From positions 62,001 to 126,000 of the forward strand of contig NZ_JAMBOI010000006.1 of assembly GCF_023715535.1 (NCBI RefSeq): a stretch of DNA of 64,000 nt, written 5' to 3'. This document shows positions 33,437-42,749 of the stretch, piece after piece (within the stretch, counting starts at the first letter, position 1; each line of letters begins with the position of its first letter). Under the pieces are notes generated by a model. The model did not search any database, was not told the origin of the DNA, and saw nothing but the letters and a program-made list of their open reading frames with translations. The stretch comes from Sporosarcina luteola. Lineage in GTDB: Bacteria; Bacillota; Bacilli; Bacillales_A; Planococcaceae. The position numbers and the translations under genes were made by a program.

Positions 33437-35509
33437 ATGGAACCACCTATAGCAAAACGGATTCCCCATCCCCATCAATTGCATGGCGATGTACGCGAAG
33501 ACGACTATTATTGGCTGAAGGATCGTACTAACCCGGAGGTCATCAATTATCTTGAAGAAGAAAATCGGTATTATGACAACATCATGCGCCCCATGGAGGA
33601 ACTAACCGACCAGATTTATCAAAGTATGGTTGACCGTGTTCCCGATTCGGAAATGAAAGTGCCTGTACAGCATGGACAATACTTCTACTATTCACGTTTG
33701 GAAAAGGACAAGCAATACCCGATCTATGCACGCAAGCGGGCGGCAAGCCGCGAACTTTTAAACGATGCATCGGAGGAAATGGTGCTCGATCTGAATGTAT
33801 TGGCCGAGGGCAGTGACTATTTAAGCGTGACGGTGCAGCGTATGAGTACCGATCAGAACCGTCTGGCCTATTTGGAGAACCGTGATGGAACCGACCGTTA
33901 TACTATCCATATAAAGGACATGGAAACTGGGGAGCTTCTGCCCGATCGGATTCCTGATGTGTTTTTGTATGGCAGCATGGAATGGAGCCGTTGCGGCGAC
34001 TATATTTTTTACATTACTGTTGATGAGAATCAACGCCCTTGCAAATTATGGAGGCATCGAGTAGGCAGTGACGTGGAGAGTGATGAGCTTGTCTATGAAG
34101 AAAAAGACGAGACATTTACACTTTACGTGTCTAAATCGCAAAGCGGGAAGTTTATTCTTGTTTATTCACATTCGAATACGTCAAGCGAAATCCGCATGTT
34201 GGAGGCAGATGCCCCGTCATCCCCTTTGCAACTACTGGATGCGCGGCGTGATGGGATTCTCTATGATGTGGAGCATTGGGGCGATGACCTGCTCATACTG
34301 ACAAACGAAAATGCGCTGAACTTTCAACTGCTCCGCTGTCCACTCGACGACATCAGGTCACGGGTGAATGTCATTGCGTATAGCGAAAATCGCTATCTTC
34401 AAGGTGTGTATCCGTTTCGTGATAAGCTTCTTGTCTCCGGCCGGGAGAACGGTTTGACACAGATTTGGGTATTACAGGACGGCGAGTTGAATCCGATTGA
34501 TTGGGATGAATCTCTCTATACTGTATCGGTTTTATCCGACCAGAGCTACGAGACGACTGAAGTGTTGCTTCAATATGAGTCGCTGCTTACGCCAAAAACG
34601 ACATATGGACTGAATCTGTCAACCGGAGTGAAGCATAAATTGCAAGTGGCTCCCGTCAGCGGAGAATATGACCGTTCAAGCTATCGTCAAGAGCAATTAT
34701 GGGCAGTCGCCGAGGATGGCGTCAACGTGCCGATGACCGTCGTCTATCGGGACGATGCGCTCGATGAAGGGCCTGCACCATTAATTCTATCTGGATATGG
34801 CTCATATGGAGCAAACAGCGATCCGCATTTCGATCCGTATCGTCTCCCGCTTTTGGACAAGGGTATCATATTTGTCACAGCGCAAGTGCGTGGCGGTTCC
34901 GAAATGGGACGGAGTTGGTACGAAGATGGAAAGATGGAGCATAAACGAAATACGTTCACAGATTTTATTGCTGCAGCGAAGCATCTAATTGAGCAGGGTT
35001 ATACAACTCCGAACCGAATGGCGGCACGCGGAGGCAGTGCGGGAGGCTTGCTCGTCGGCGCAGTCGCGAACTTGGCAGGCAACTTGTTCAAGGCAGTCGT
35101 TCCAGCCGTGCCGTTCGTCGACGTCGTGACAACGATGTTGGATACTACGATTCCCCTTACAACCTTGGAGTGGGATGAATGGGGCAATCCACAAAATCGC
35201 GAGGATTATTTCTATATGAAGTCCTATAGCCCCTATGACAATGTGGAAGCGAAAGAGTATCCGCATATGTATATTACAACCGGTCTGAATGATCCGCGTG
35301 TCGGTTACTGGGAACCAGCGAAGTGGGTTGCACGCCTGAGAGCGGTAAAAACCGATGACAATGTCATTGTGTTTAAAACGAATATGGGTGCAGGACACTT
35401 CGGCAAGTCTGGCCGCTTCAACCATTTGAAAGAAGCTGCCGAATGTTATGCATTTGTTCTTGATAAGCTTGGTGTTGGTGCTGAACTAACAATTCCAACC
35501 TCCCGGTAA
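33437..35509 (+). CDS. ptrB: Oligopeptidase B (S9 prolyl oligopeptidase family)
   Basis: 690-residue serine peptidase that cleaves short peptides after basic residues. ATG at 33437 after GAGGAGGAAC. An N-terminal beta-propeller (residues ~70-400) precedes the catalytic domain: GYGSYGANSDPHFDPYRL, VRGGSEMGRSWYEDGK, nucleophile GGSAGGLL, acid NDPRVGYWEPAKWVARL and histidine MGAGHFGKSGR. Length and motifs match PtrB. Cytoplasmic, no signal peptide. Monocistronic with a terminator. Confidence 0.92.
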   Translation: MEPPIAKRIPHPHQLHGDVREDDYYWLKDRTNPEVINYLEEENRYYDNIMRPMEELTDQIYQSMVDRVPDSEMKVPVQHGQYFYYSRLEKDKQYPIYARKRAASRELLNDASEEMVLDLNVLAEGSDYLSVTVQRMSTDQNRLAYLENRDGTDRYTIHIKDMETGELLPDRIPDVFLYGSMEWSRCGDYIFYITVDENQRPCKLWRHRVGSDVESDELVYEEKDETFTLYVSKSQSGKFILVYSHSNTSSEIRMLEADAPSSPLQLLDARRDGILYDVEHWGDDLLILTNENALNFQLLRCPLDDIRSRVNVIAYSENRYLQGVYPFRDKLLVSGRENGLTQIWVLQDGELNPIDWDESLYTVSVLSDQSYETTEVLLQYESLLTPKTTYGLNLSTGVKHKLQVAPVSGEYDRSSYRQEQLWAVAEDGVNVPMTVVYRDDALDEGPAPLILSGYGSYGANSDPHFDPYRLPLLDKGIIFVTAQVRGGSEMGRSWYEDGKMEHKRNTFTDFIAAAKHLIEQGYTTPNRMAARGGSAGGLLVGAVANLAGNLFKAVVPAVPFVDVVTTMLDTTIPLTTLEWDEWGNPQNREDYFYMKSYSPYDNVEAKEYPHMYITTGLNDPRVGYWEPAKWVARLRAVKTDDNVIVFKTNMGAGHFGKSGRFNHLKEAAECYAFVLDKLGVGAELTIPTSR

Positions 35510-35526
35510 TTCCGGGGGGTTTTTTG
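35497..35526 (+). terminator. Terminator after ptrB
   Basis: AACCTCCCGG, TAATT loop, CCGGGGGGTT then T run, overlapping the end of the coding region. Confidence 0.85.
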
Positions 35527-35578
35527 ATGTCTGTCACCCGTGCAATTTGACTATACTGTCTTTCGAGGAGTGATGGAT

Positions 35579-36757
35579 GTGTATAAATTGTTGTCACATA
35601 ATGATCTGGACGGCGTTGGATGTGGAATTTTAGCGAAGATGGCTTTTGGAAAGCAGGTCAAAGTACGCTACAATTCCATTTCCGGTCTTAATCGGGAAGT
35701 AGAATGGTTTCTGGAAAATGAAGATAAGGAAACTTTCTTGTTCATTACAGATTTGTCTGTACATGAAGAAAATGAGAAAAGACTTGAGGCGTTTTATCAA
35801 GATGGCGGGAAGATTCAATTGATTGATCACCATAAGACAGCGCTTCACTTTAATGAGTATGGGTGGGGGCATGTCGTAGTCGAGGATGCGGATAAAAAAT
35901 TAACTTCAGCGACTTCCCTATTTTATGAATACCTAGTGACACATGAACACATAGAACCGTCTGAATCTATTGCCGAATTTGTCGAGCTCGTCAGGCAATA
36001 TGATACATGGGAATGGGAGAAGAATAATAATCAGAGTGCACAACGTCTCAACGCTCTATTTTTCCTCCTCTCCATTGATGAATTTGAAGAAAAGATGATT
36101 GAGCGACTACTTTCTAATGACCACTTCCACTTTGATGAATTCGAAAAGAAATTACTCGATATGGAAGAAGATAAAATCGAACGCTATATTCGCCGGAAGA
36201 GACGTGGACTCGTCCAGACGCAAGCGGACAACCTTTTTGCCGGAGTCGTATATGCGGAATCCTACCATTCAGAGCTTGGAAATGAACTTGGCAAAGAATA
36301 CCCGCATCTTGATTACATTGTCATCTTAAACATGAGCGGGAAACGAGCCGGTTTCCGAACAATCCATGAGCATGTTGATGTATCCGAAGTGGCCGGTCAA
36401 TTCGGTGGAGGCGGACATGCAAAAGCTTCTGGATGCTCTTTAACTAACGAGGCTTTTCAACAGTTTGTTTTGGACACGTTCCACTTAGAACCTTTAAGAG
36501 AAGATGCGCGACGAAATCGATATAACTTGAAACATTCTTCCTTCGGTTCCCTCTATAAAAACCGAATGGACGATAGCTTTTTCCTCTACCCGGAAAACGA
36601 TCAAACATGGGCAATTAAACAAAATAACATAAAGCTGGAACAGACCTTTACTAGCTTCGAGGAAGCGGAGCGTTTCCTTAAAAGAAAGTACGAAGCTTGG
36701 CTTGTACGGGACGATGCTTTCGTCGATTATTTAATGGAACAGGTACGTAATGATTAA
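35579..36757 (+). CDS. nrnB: Oligoribonuclease/nanoRNase NrnB (DHH family)
   Basis: Degrades short RNA oligonucleotides (nanoRNA). 392 residues; DHH motifs SHNDLDGVGCG at the N terminus, FITDLSV, LIDHHKTALHFNEYGWG, and the DHHA1 signature FGGGGHAKASGCSL. The protein matches B. subtilis NrnB (YngD) throughout. The GTG at 35579 is preferred over the ATG at 35573, since GAGGAG lies eight bases before it and the family begins MY-x-L-x-SHNDLDG. Confidence 0.9.
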   Translation: MYKLLSHNDLDGVGCGILAKMAFGKQVKVRYNSISGLNREVEWFLENEDKETFLFITDLSVHEENEKRLEAFYQDGGKIQLIDHHKTALHFNEYGWGHVVVEDADKKLTSATSLFYEYLVTHEHIEPSESIAEFVELVRQYDTWEWEKNNNQSAQRLNALFFLLSIDEFEEKMIERLLSNDHFHFDEFEKKLLDMEEDKIERYIRRKRRGLVQTQADNLFAGVVYAESYHSELGNELGKEYPHLDYIVILNMSGKRAGFRTIHEHVDVSEVAGQFGGGGHAKASGCSLTNEAFQQFVLDTFHLEPLREDARRNRYNLKHSSFGSLYKNRMDDSFFLYPENDQTWAIKQNNIKLEQTFTSFEEAERFLKRKYEAWLVRDDAFVDYLMEQVRND

Positions 36758-36760
36758 TAA

Positions 36761-36787
36761 GAGGTGCCTGTGCTGCACAGGCACCTC
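36761..36787. terminator. Perfect palindrome, terminator between convergent genes (element copy D)
   Basis: GAGGTGCCTGTGC, T, GCACAGGCACCTC: a 27-base perfect palindrome between nrnB and the SDR gene. The arm contains the same GGTGCCTGTGC as the ends of copies A and B, as if only the two ends remained. Confidence 0.75.
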
Positions 36788-36795
36788 CCTCTTCA

Positions 36796-37563
36796 TTACT
36801 GCACCGTATATCCGCCATCTAGCACGACCGCTTGACCCGTCATGCCTTTCGCTGCATCGCTCGAAAGGAACAGTGCTAAATCGGCAACTTCCTTAACATC
36901 TAACAGCCGCTTCTGAGGCACTAATGGATAAATGATTTCCTCCAGTACAGATTCGAGTGGAACATTGCGTGTCATCGCTAAATCTTTGAACTGATTGCGC
37001 ACTAATGGCGTGTCAACATAGCCAGGACAGATTGCGTTTACCGTAATCCCATCCGCTGCCGTTTCGAGAGCCGCGACTTTCGTCAACCCGATGACACCAT
37101 GCTTGGCTGAGTTATAGGCAGCTTTTCCTGCAAAACCGACAAGTCCATTAATGGAAGCCATATTCAAGATACGTCCAAATCCATTCTCCCTCATATGCGG
37201 CAATACGAGTTTCGTTGCGATAAATGGAGCTGTCAGCATAATCTTCACAAGCAATTCAAATCGCTCCGTCGGAAAATCCTCAAGCATCGCAACATGCTGC
37301 ATTCCTGCATTATTAATGAGGATATCAATTCTTCCGAAATGATCGATTGCTTCATTGATCGCCTTTTCCAGATCTGCTTCGGACGTGACATCACACTTAA
37401 TACCAATCGCATCTCCACTCAGTCTTCGGGCAGCATCCTTCACTTTTTCCCCATTAATATCAGAAAGTACAACTTGAGCGCCTGCTTTAGAAAACTCTTG
37501 GGCAACTTCAAAGCCGATTCCTTGTGCGGCTCCTGTTATAAATAAAACTTTTCCTTCTACCAT
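36796..37563 (-). CDS. bdhA: Short-chain dehydrogenase, probable 3-hydroxybutyrate dehydrogenase
   Basis: 255 residues from the ATG at 37563 after GGGGAGG. Classical SDR: cofactor motif TGAAQGIG, NNAG, catalytic Ser in MASINGLVGFAGK, YNSAKHG and NAICPGYVDTPLV. The segment after the catalytic site (PGYVDTPLVRNQ..., then EEIIYPLVPQKRLLDVKEVADLALFL) is typical of D-3-hydroxybutyrate dehydrogenases. Lies downstream of the livF gene on the same strand with about 110 bases between; it could be the last gene of that operon. Confidence 0.82.
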   Translation of the reverse strand: MVEGKVLFITGAAQGIGFEVAQEFSKAGAQVVLSDINGEKVKDAARRLSGDAIGIKCDVTSEADLEKAINEAIDHFGRIDILINNAGMQHVAMLEDFPTERFELLVKIMLTAPFIATKLVLPHMRENGFGRILNMASINGLVGFAGKAAYNSAKHGVIGLTKVAALETAADGITVNAICPGYVDTPLVRNQFKDLAMTRNVPLESVLEEIIYPLVPQKRLLDVKEVADLALFLSSDAAKGMTGQAVVLDGGYTVQ

Positions 37564-37677
37564 GTGAATTCCTCCCCACACAAAATACAGGGCGCTTACG
37601 AGATGTACCTATAACGCTCCAAAGGTTAAACTGTCATCCGTCAATCGAAATACATAACAACGTATTTTACATATCCG

Positions 37678-38397
37678 TTAATTAGGTGAAGCTGCACCTA
37701 AATACGTTTTTACCAGACCATCATCCCTTAACAAATCTTGTGATTGTCCGTGTAACTTCACCTCACCTACTTGTAAAACATAAGCCCGGTCAGATATAGC
37801 CAAAGCAGCCATTGCTAATTGCTCGACGACCATTACCGTCTTGCCAGATTTCTTCAACTCTAGTAACGTGTCGAATATCTGTTTTACAAATATAGGTGAT
37901 AACCCCATGGATGGCTCATCAAGAATAACAAAATCAGGATCCGACATAAGCGCTCTGGATACTGCTAGCATTTGTTGCTCTCCACCGCTTAATGTACCCG
38001 CATGCTGCCATCTTCTCTCCTTTAGTCTCGGAAATCTTTCGTATTCTCTTTCTATAAGCTCTTGAATTTTTTGTTTTTCTTTTTTAATCGAAAACGCACC
38101 TAGAATTAGATTATCCTCTACAGACTGATCACCAAATACTTGACGGCCTTGAGGGACATGGGATATCCCAACCCCTAAAATTTTATGAGCAGGTGTACCT
38201 GTAATCATGTTATCTTTATAGCGAATCGTACCCTCCTTCGCCTTCAGCAACCCCGTTATCGCTTTCAATAGCGTAGTTTTTCCGGCCCCATTAGGACCAA
38301 TAACAGCAACAATTTCACCCTCATTCACTTCCATTGTCACATTGTGTAAAGCGGATGCCCGACCATAACTAACTGATAGATTTTGTACCTGCAACAA
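37678..38397 (-). CDS. livF: LivF-type branched-chain amino acid ABC transporter ATPase
   Basis: 239 residues. Walker A GPNGAGKTT, Q-loop in GISHVPQGRQVFG, signature LSGGEQQML, Walker B FVILDEPSMGLSP, all normal for LivF. TTG start at 38397 with AGAGGTG upstream; overlaps the LivM-LivG gene by 29 bases. Cytoplasmic face of the inner membrane, working with the fused LivMG and LivH. Confidence 0.92.
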   Translation of the reverse strand: MLQVQNLSVSYGRASALHNVTMEVNEGEIVAVIGPNGAGKTTLLKAITGLLKAKEGTIRYKDNMITGTPAHKILGVGISHVPQGRQVFGDQSVEDNLILGAFSIKKEKQKIQELIEREYERFPRLKERRWQHAGTLSGGEQQMLAVSRALMSDPDFVILDEPSMGLSPIFVKQIFDTLLELKKSGKTVMVVEQLAMAALAISDRAYVLQVGEVKLHGQSQDLLRDDGLVKTYLGAASPN

Positions 38398-40183
38398 GCT
38401 GGTTCACCTCTTCCCCACCAAGATAGGCCTCAATTACTCTTGGATCGTTTTGAATAGTTTCAGGAGTTCCCTCACAAATTTTCTTGCCAAAATCTAATAC
38501 TGTAATATAATCACAAACATTCATAACGATATCCATATGATGCTCAACCAATATAATGGACAATCCTGCATTCTTCAGACGTTGGATGACATCCATGATT
38601 TTTTCAATTTCTTTTGGACTGGCCCCTGCTGCCGGTTCATCTAAAATAAGTAACGAAGGTTTTAAAGCTAACCCCCTAGCTATTTCAACTAATCGCTGTT
38701 CCCCATACGGCAAGTCAGATGCTTTTTCATGGGCTTTTTCTTCTAAGCCGACAATTCGTAATAGATCATAGGCTTTTTGTGCATAATAGCGCTCTTCGTC
38801 AGATACTTGACCTAGATATAATACGTTTTTCAGGAATCCTGTTTTGAAATGAAGATGAAAACCAACCATGACGTTCTGTAAAACGCTCATGTCTTCAAAC
38901 AACTGCAAGTTTTGGAACGTTCTCGTAATCCCTTCTTGCGCTATTCCATGAGGAGCATATTTTGTAATGTTCTTCCCTTTCCAAAGAAGGTTGCCGCCAG
39001 TCGGCATATAAACCCCACTCAGGACGTTAACAGTCGTACTTTTACCTGAACCATTTGGGCCAATAATTCCGTGAACAATTCCACCCCAAACCTCGATTTC
39101 AACATCGTCGATCGCTTTTATTCCACCAAAATGCATAGAAATATTTTCAAGCTCCAGAAGCTTTCCATTAATCCCGTCAGGTAAATCGATTGTTGCCTCC
39201 CGATCATCATGTAAGATTCCTAACTCAGTAGTAACTTTCTTACTAGAAAGCTTTTTAATGAACGAAAGATTGGTGAAGGCACCTACTATACCATCTGGTA
39301 AAAGGATAAGTGCGACTAATAATATTCCACCAAAAATCATTAAATGATAATCTACAAAGTTGTGTAGGAATTGCGGTAACCCAACGATAATCGCTGTACC
39401 TATAATAGGACCTATCTTTGTTCCTGATCCTCCGATAATGACCGCAATAAGGAATAGAATTGATAAGTTCAATTCAAAAGTGGTACTACTTATAAACTGA
39501 TTTTGAAAAGCGAAGAGCCCTCCACCTACACCTGCTAAAAAAGCGGAAATAGAAAAGGCTAATATTTTCCAGCCTCGTACATTAATGCCCAGTACTTCAG
39601 AAGCAACCTCACTATTTCCAAAAGCAGTCATAGTCCGACCAAAACGACCTCTAAAGATATTTGTTGCGCCTGCTGTAATGATTACAGCCAACAGACCAAT
39701 AAACCACATATACTCAATTGGACCAAGTTCAAAACCGAATAAGGATGGTTGCGAAGTTCTGACTCCTGCCGGACCGCCAGTAACATCTACCCAGCGGTTG
39801 GCTATAATACCAACCAATTCTCCAAATGCAATTGTTACCATTGCCAAATAAGGTCCTTTCGCTCGTAACGACAAAAGAGCTACCACGGCTCCAAATAAAG
39901 CAGCAACTAATGCAGCGATAATAACACTTACAAAGAAATTCAATCCTACTTTCATCGTAAGGATTACAGATAAATATGCTCCAATTGCATAGAACCCAAC
40001 ATGTCCCAAGGAAAGCTGCTTGGAGAGACCGACAAGTAGATTTAACCCGACGATGACAATGTAAGTAATTAAAAATGACTGGGCTACATGGATCGTATGA
40101 GCATTATTAAAAACCCAAGGAAACGCATATAGGAGGACGAGCGGGATACCAATTTGATAAATCCACCATTTTGCTTTTGTCAT
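38369..40183 (-). CDS. livMG: Fused LivM permease-LivG ATPase
   Basis: 604 residues in one frame. Residues about 1-320 are a LivM-type permease (GLNLLVGLSKQLSLGHVGFYAIGAY, RAKGPYLAMVTIAFGE, GINVRGWKILAFSISAFLAGVGGGL). A linker follows, then from about 345 a LivG-type ATPase: Walker A GPNGSGKST, LPYGEQRLVEIARGLA, Walker B LLILDEPAAGASP, HHMDIVM. These are usually two genes; fusions occur in some lineages. Directly adjacent to livH with no gap. Confidence 0.9.
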   Translation of the reverse strand: MTKAKWWIYQIGIPLVLLYAFPWVFNNAHTIHVAQSFLITYIVIVGLNLLVGLSKQLSLGHVGFYAIGAYLSVILTMKVGLNFFVSVIIAALVAALFGAVVALLSLRAKGPYLAMVTIAFGELVGIIANRWVDVTGGPAGVRTSQPSLFGFELGPIEYMWFIGLLAVIITAGATNIFRGRFGRTMTAFGNSEVASEVLGINVRGWKILAFSISAFLAGVGGGLFAFQNQFISSTTFELNLSILFLIAVIIGGSGTKIGPIIGTAIIVGLPQFLHNFVDYHLMIFGGILLVALILLPDGIVGAFTNLSFIKKLSSKKVTTELGILHDDREATIDLPDGINGKLLELENISMHFGGIKAIDDVEIEVWGGIVHGIIGPNGSGKSTTVNVLSGVYMPTGGNLLWKGKNITKYAPHGIAQEGITRTFQNLQLFEDMSVLQNVMVGFHLHFKTGFLKNVLYLGQVSDEERYYAQKAYDLLRIVGLEEKAHEKASDLPYGEQRLVEIARGLALKPSLLILDEPAAGASPKEIEKIMDVIQRLKNAGLSIILVEHHMDIVMNVCDYITVLDFGKKICEGTPETIQNDPRVIEAYLGGEEVNQLVAGTKSIS

Positions 40184-41083
40184 TTAAAACTTCTCCTTTA
40201 CTCGTTTTCCAAATAACCCTTGAGGAAGGACTGCTAAAATGACAAGAATTAAAAAGAACGCAGCAGCTTCTTTCATGGATGTACTATATAGAGCAAAGAG
40301 ATTTTCTGATACACCTAGTAAAAGTCCTCCGATAAAAATGCCCCGTGGATTTTCGATACCACCAATAATTGCAACCGCAAATGCTTTTAATCCAAGGAAA
40401 AGACCAATAAATGCACCTGGATGTACCATAGGCCCGACTAAAACTCCACCCACACCTGCTAAGGTACCTGCAATTATAAAAGCAATGGAAGCCATTAACC
40501 GTGGATTAATGCCCATTAGTGAAGCAGCATCCTTATTAAAAGCAACCGCTTCTAGCGCCTTTCCGAATAACGATTTCTTTAAGAAAACGTATAACAGCAA
40601 CATAATAACTGCAGCGCCAACTAGTACAAATATTTCATGATAACGGATTTTCAATATGCCTAAATCTAAAATAGCGCGTCCAAATGGAGACGGGGCCATC
40701 AAAACATCTCTTCCCCATATAAGCATAGCTACGTTTCTCACGATCATGGCAACGGCCACAGTACTTAATATCCAACCAATGGAATGCCAACTCCGTAACG
40801 GTCGGATAGCGACTTGTTCCAATGCCCAACCGGAAATACCCACTACGACGATTACCAATAGTAAGGATGCTATAAAGGCAATCCAAACACCCATGCCTGC
40901 AGCAGTTATTGCTGTAAAGGTAGATAATCCAATAAGTGAACCAAGCATGACAAAGTCACCTTGACCAAAGTTCATCGTTTTAGTCGTAATAAAAGTAATA
41001 TAGTAGCCTTGGGCGATGATCGCATAAACACTTCCATACACTAACCCATTAATAATGGCCTTTAATACATCTGTTAAATCCAA
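40184..41083 (-). CDS. livH: LivH-type branched-chain amino acid ABC permease
   Basis: 299 residues, eight or so membrane helices. LivH marks: LVYGSVYAIIAQGYYITFITTKTMNFGQGDFVMLG, AFNKDAASLMGINPRLM and FLGLKAFAVAIIGGIENPRGIFIGGLLLG. TTG start at 41083 with AAGGGGG upstream. Its stop touches the livMG start. Separated from the binding-protein gene by 168 bases with two hairpins. Confidence 0.9.
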   Translation of the reverse strand: MDLTDVLKAIINGLVYGSVYAIIAQGYYITFITTKTMNFGQGDFVMLGSLIGLSTFTAITAAGMGVWIAFIASLLLVIVVVGISGWALEQVAIRPLRSWHSIGWILSTVAVAMIVRNVAMLIWGRDVLMAPSPFGRAILDLGILKIRYHEIFVLVGAAVIMLLLYVFLKKSLFGKALEAVAFNKDAASLMGINPRLMASIAFIIAGTLAGVGGVLVGPMVHPGAFIGLFLGLKAFAVAIIGGIENPRGIFIGGLLLGVSENLFALYSTSMKEAAAFFLILVILAVLPQGLFGKRVKEKF

Positions 41084-41124
41084 AGCAAACGTCCCCCTTG
41101 TAATTTGCTACAGAAAACAGCAAA

Positions 41125-41191
41125 GGTGAAAAGGGAAATCTTCGTATGGACTCCCCTTTACACCAGAACAAATGCGCCTTGGCGTATTTGT
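41125..41191 (-). repeat. Two tandem hairpins between the binding protein and permease genes
   Basis: GGTGAAAAGGG (41125) pairs with CCCCTTTACACC (41153-41164); then ACAAATGCGCC, TT, GGCGTATTTGT (41168-41191) is a perfect 11-bp stem. Neither has a T run on the minus strand, so they look like mRNA-stabilising or processing stems that raise binding-protein yield over permease. Confidence 0.6.
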
Positions 41192-41251
41192 TTCCTGTGC
41201 GCTGCGCTTTCGGCACAAAAAACATTTGATAAATGTAGTTAAATAACTCGA

Positions 41252-42457
41252 TTATTCTGCTGAAATAATTTGTAAATCGTCGTTATATGTGGCAATGAAT
41301 ACTTCATCAATACCAAATGCTTCATGGTTTTCCTTTGTAAAAGGTGTTGATTTAATGGCTGTTACACCTTCAAAATCCGTGAAGGATTCAATTTGATCAC
41401 GAATTTTCTCACTGTCCAAGCCAACCTTTTTTATTGCATCTAAGATAAGTTTTGCACTGTCATATCCTTGTGCCGTAGCAATAGGGAAAACGTCTTCACC
41501 ATATGTGTCCACTACTTTTTGATGGAATTTTTTTGCTACTTCATTTTGATCAATCGTATAGGACTGTACAAAATACAAATCATCTTTCACAAGATCACCA
41601 ACAAGATTTAAAACAGTAGGGTCCCCTGTAGCCCAAGTCGCGTAAATAGGAGCATCCAATCCTTCATTGAAACGAGCTTCAAGTAACTTTGCTGACTGTG
41701 GAGCAAGCCCGTAGAAGACTACTGCCTCCACCCCTGCATTATTCATTTCACGAATAGATGGTTCGAGATTTAATTCCTTTGGATCAAAGGCTGAAATGAC
41801 AGTTGGTTCCATATTGTAGTTTTCTTTCATTTGTTTAAGAATATCTTCCCTGCCACCTTGCCCGTATCCTTCTGTATCATGGATAACACCAAGCTTCGTA
41901 AGTCCTTGTTTATCGATCAGCTCTTTTAAAATAGCAGACACTTGAACCCCATCAAGAGGAGCCACACGGAAAATATAGTTTTTATCAGCATCTTTATATT
42001 CTTGTGTGATTTTTGTCCCTGTAGCTACTGGTACGACTTCAGGAATTTTCGCTTCTTGAACAAATGGAATATGTGCCATGGCATTCCCCGAGTTCGCAGG
42101 TCCAACTAGGGCTACAATGTTATCTTGATTGATTAACTTTTGAACAATCTCGATTGACTTTTCTGGTTTGGCTTCATCATCGTAAAGAATTAAATTCGCT
42201 TGTTGTCCTTCAAAACCGCCAGCATCGTTAAACTCCTTAACAGCTAGGTCTACACCTCTTTTTACTCCTTCACCAAATAGAGCTGTTCCACCTGACATAG
42301 AAATAGCTAATCCAATGTTAAAGGTATCCTGACCTTTAGAATCTACTGGATCACTAGTACTGGCGGAACCTGTTTCTTTTACCTGCGGACTACATCCAGC
42401 TAAAATTGTAAATAACACCATAAAGCCCACTAGAAAAATTGCGCTTGATTTTTTCAA
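41252..42457 (-). CDS. Branched-chain amino acid-type ABC substrate-binding lipoprotein
   Basis: 401 residues. Lipoprotein signal peptide with lipobox ILAGCSPQ (Cys at about 22), then a periplasmic binding protein type I fold: FNIGLAISMSGGTALFGEGVKRGVDLAVKEFN, DDEAKPEKSIEIVQKLINQD, VALVGPANSGNAMAHIPF. Such proteins bind leucine/valine but also amides, urea or aromatic acids; ligand not evident. TTG start with GGGGGAGG. Preceded by a cre site and the PAS/AAA+ regulator gene. Confidence 0.88.
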   Translation of the reverse strand: MKKSSAIFLVGFMVLFTILAGCSPQVKETGSASTSDPVDSKGQDTFNIGLAISMSGGTALFGEGVKRGVDLAVKEFNDAGGFEGQQANLILYDDEAKPEKSIEIVQKLINQDNIVALVGPANSGNAMAHIPFVQEAKIPEVVPVATGTKITQEYKDADKNYIFRVAPLDGVQVSAILKELIDKQGLTKLGVIHDTEGYGQGGREDILKQMKENYNMEPTVISAFDPKELNLEPSIREMNNAGVEAVVFYGLAPQSAKLLEARFNEGLDAPIYATWATGDPTVLNLVGDLVKDDLYFVQSYTIDQNEVAKKFHQKVVDTYGEDVFPIATAQGYDSAKLILDAIKKVGLDSEKIRDQIESFTDFEGVTAIKSTPFTKENHEAFGIDEVFIATYNDDLQIISAE

Positions 42458-42554
42458 ATTAATTCCTCCCCCTTTTTAATAAACCTAAAGTTACTCTCCC
42501 ATCAACCGATTCTATAGCTCGTCCCCCTTGGAACCACCTCCAATTTATGTAAGA

Positions 42555-42570
42555 GAGAAAGCGCTTTCAA
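42555..42570 (-). promoter_or_regulatory. cre (CcpA) site upstream of the liv-type operon
   Basis: GAAAGCGCTTTC is a perfect palindrome, and with its flanks fits the cre consensus closely. It lies about 100 bases upstream of the binding-protein gene. Glucose repression of the operon is expected from the family of sites. Confidence 0.75.
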
Positions 42571-42635
42571 TTCATTTAATCAAATCTTATGAAAACTTGC
42601 AAACCTTTATTTCTGGGCATCTTACTAGATAAAGA

Positions 42636-42664
42636 GAAAAAACAGTCCGGGAATTCGGACTGTT
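42636..42664 (-). terminator. Terminator of the PAS/AAA+ regulator gene
   Basis: Minus strand AACAGTCCG, GAATTC-type loop, CGGACTGTT then six T, about 85 bases past the regulator stop. Confidence 0.8.
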
Positions 42665-42749
42665 AATTGATAATGCTTTCCAATATATGATACTGGCTTT
42701 TCTTTACGTCCGAATTTCCGTACTAGTGTCCGTATTTTCGGAAATTAGG

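Noticed and set aside
42458..42635. Sigma-54 promoter before the binding-protein gene
   Set aside because: TTTGCAAG at the right sort of place has no GG at -24; the regulator also lacks GAFTGA.
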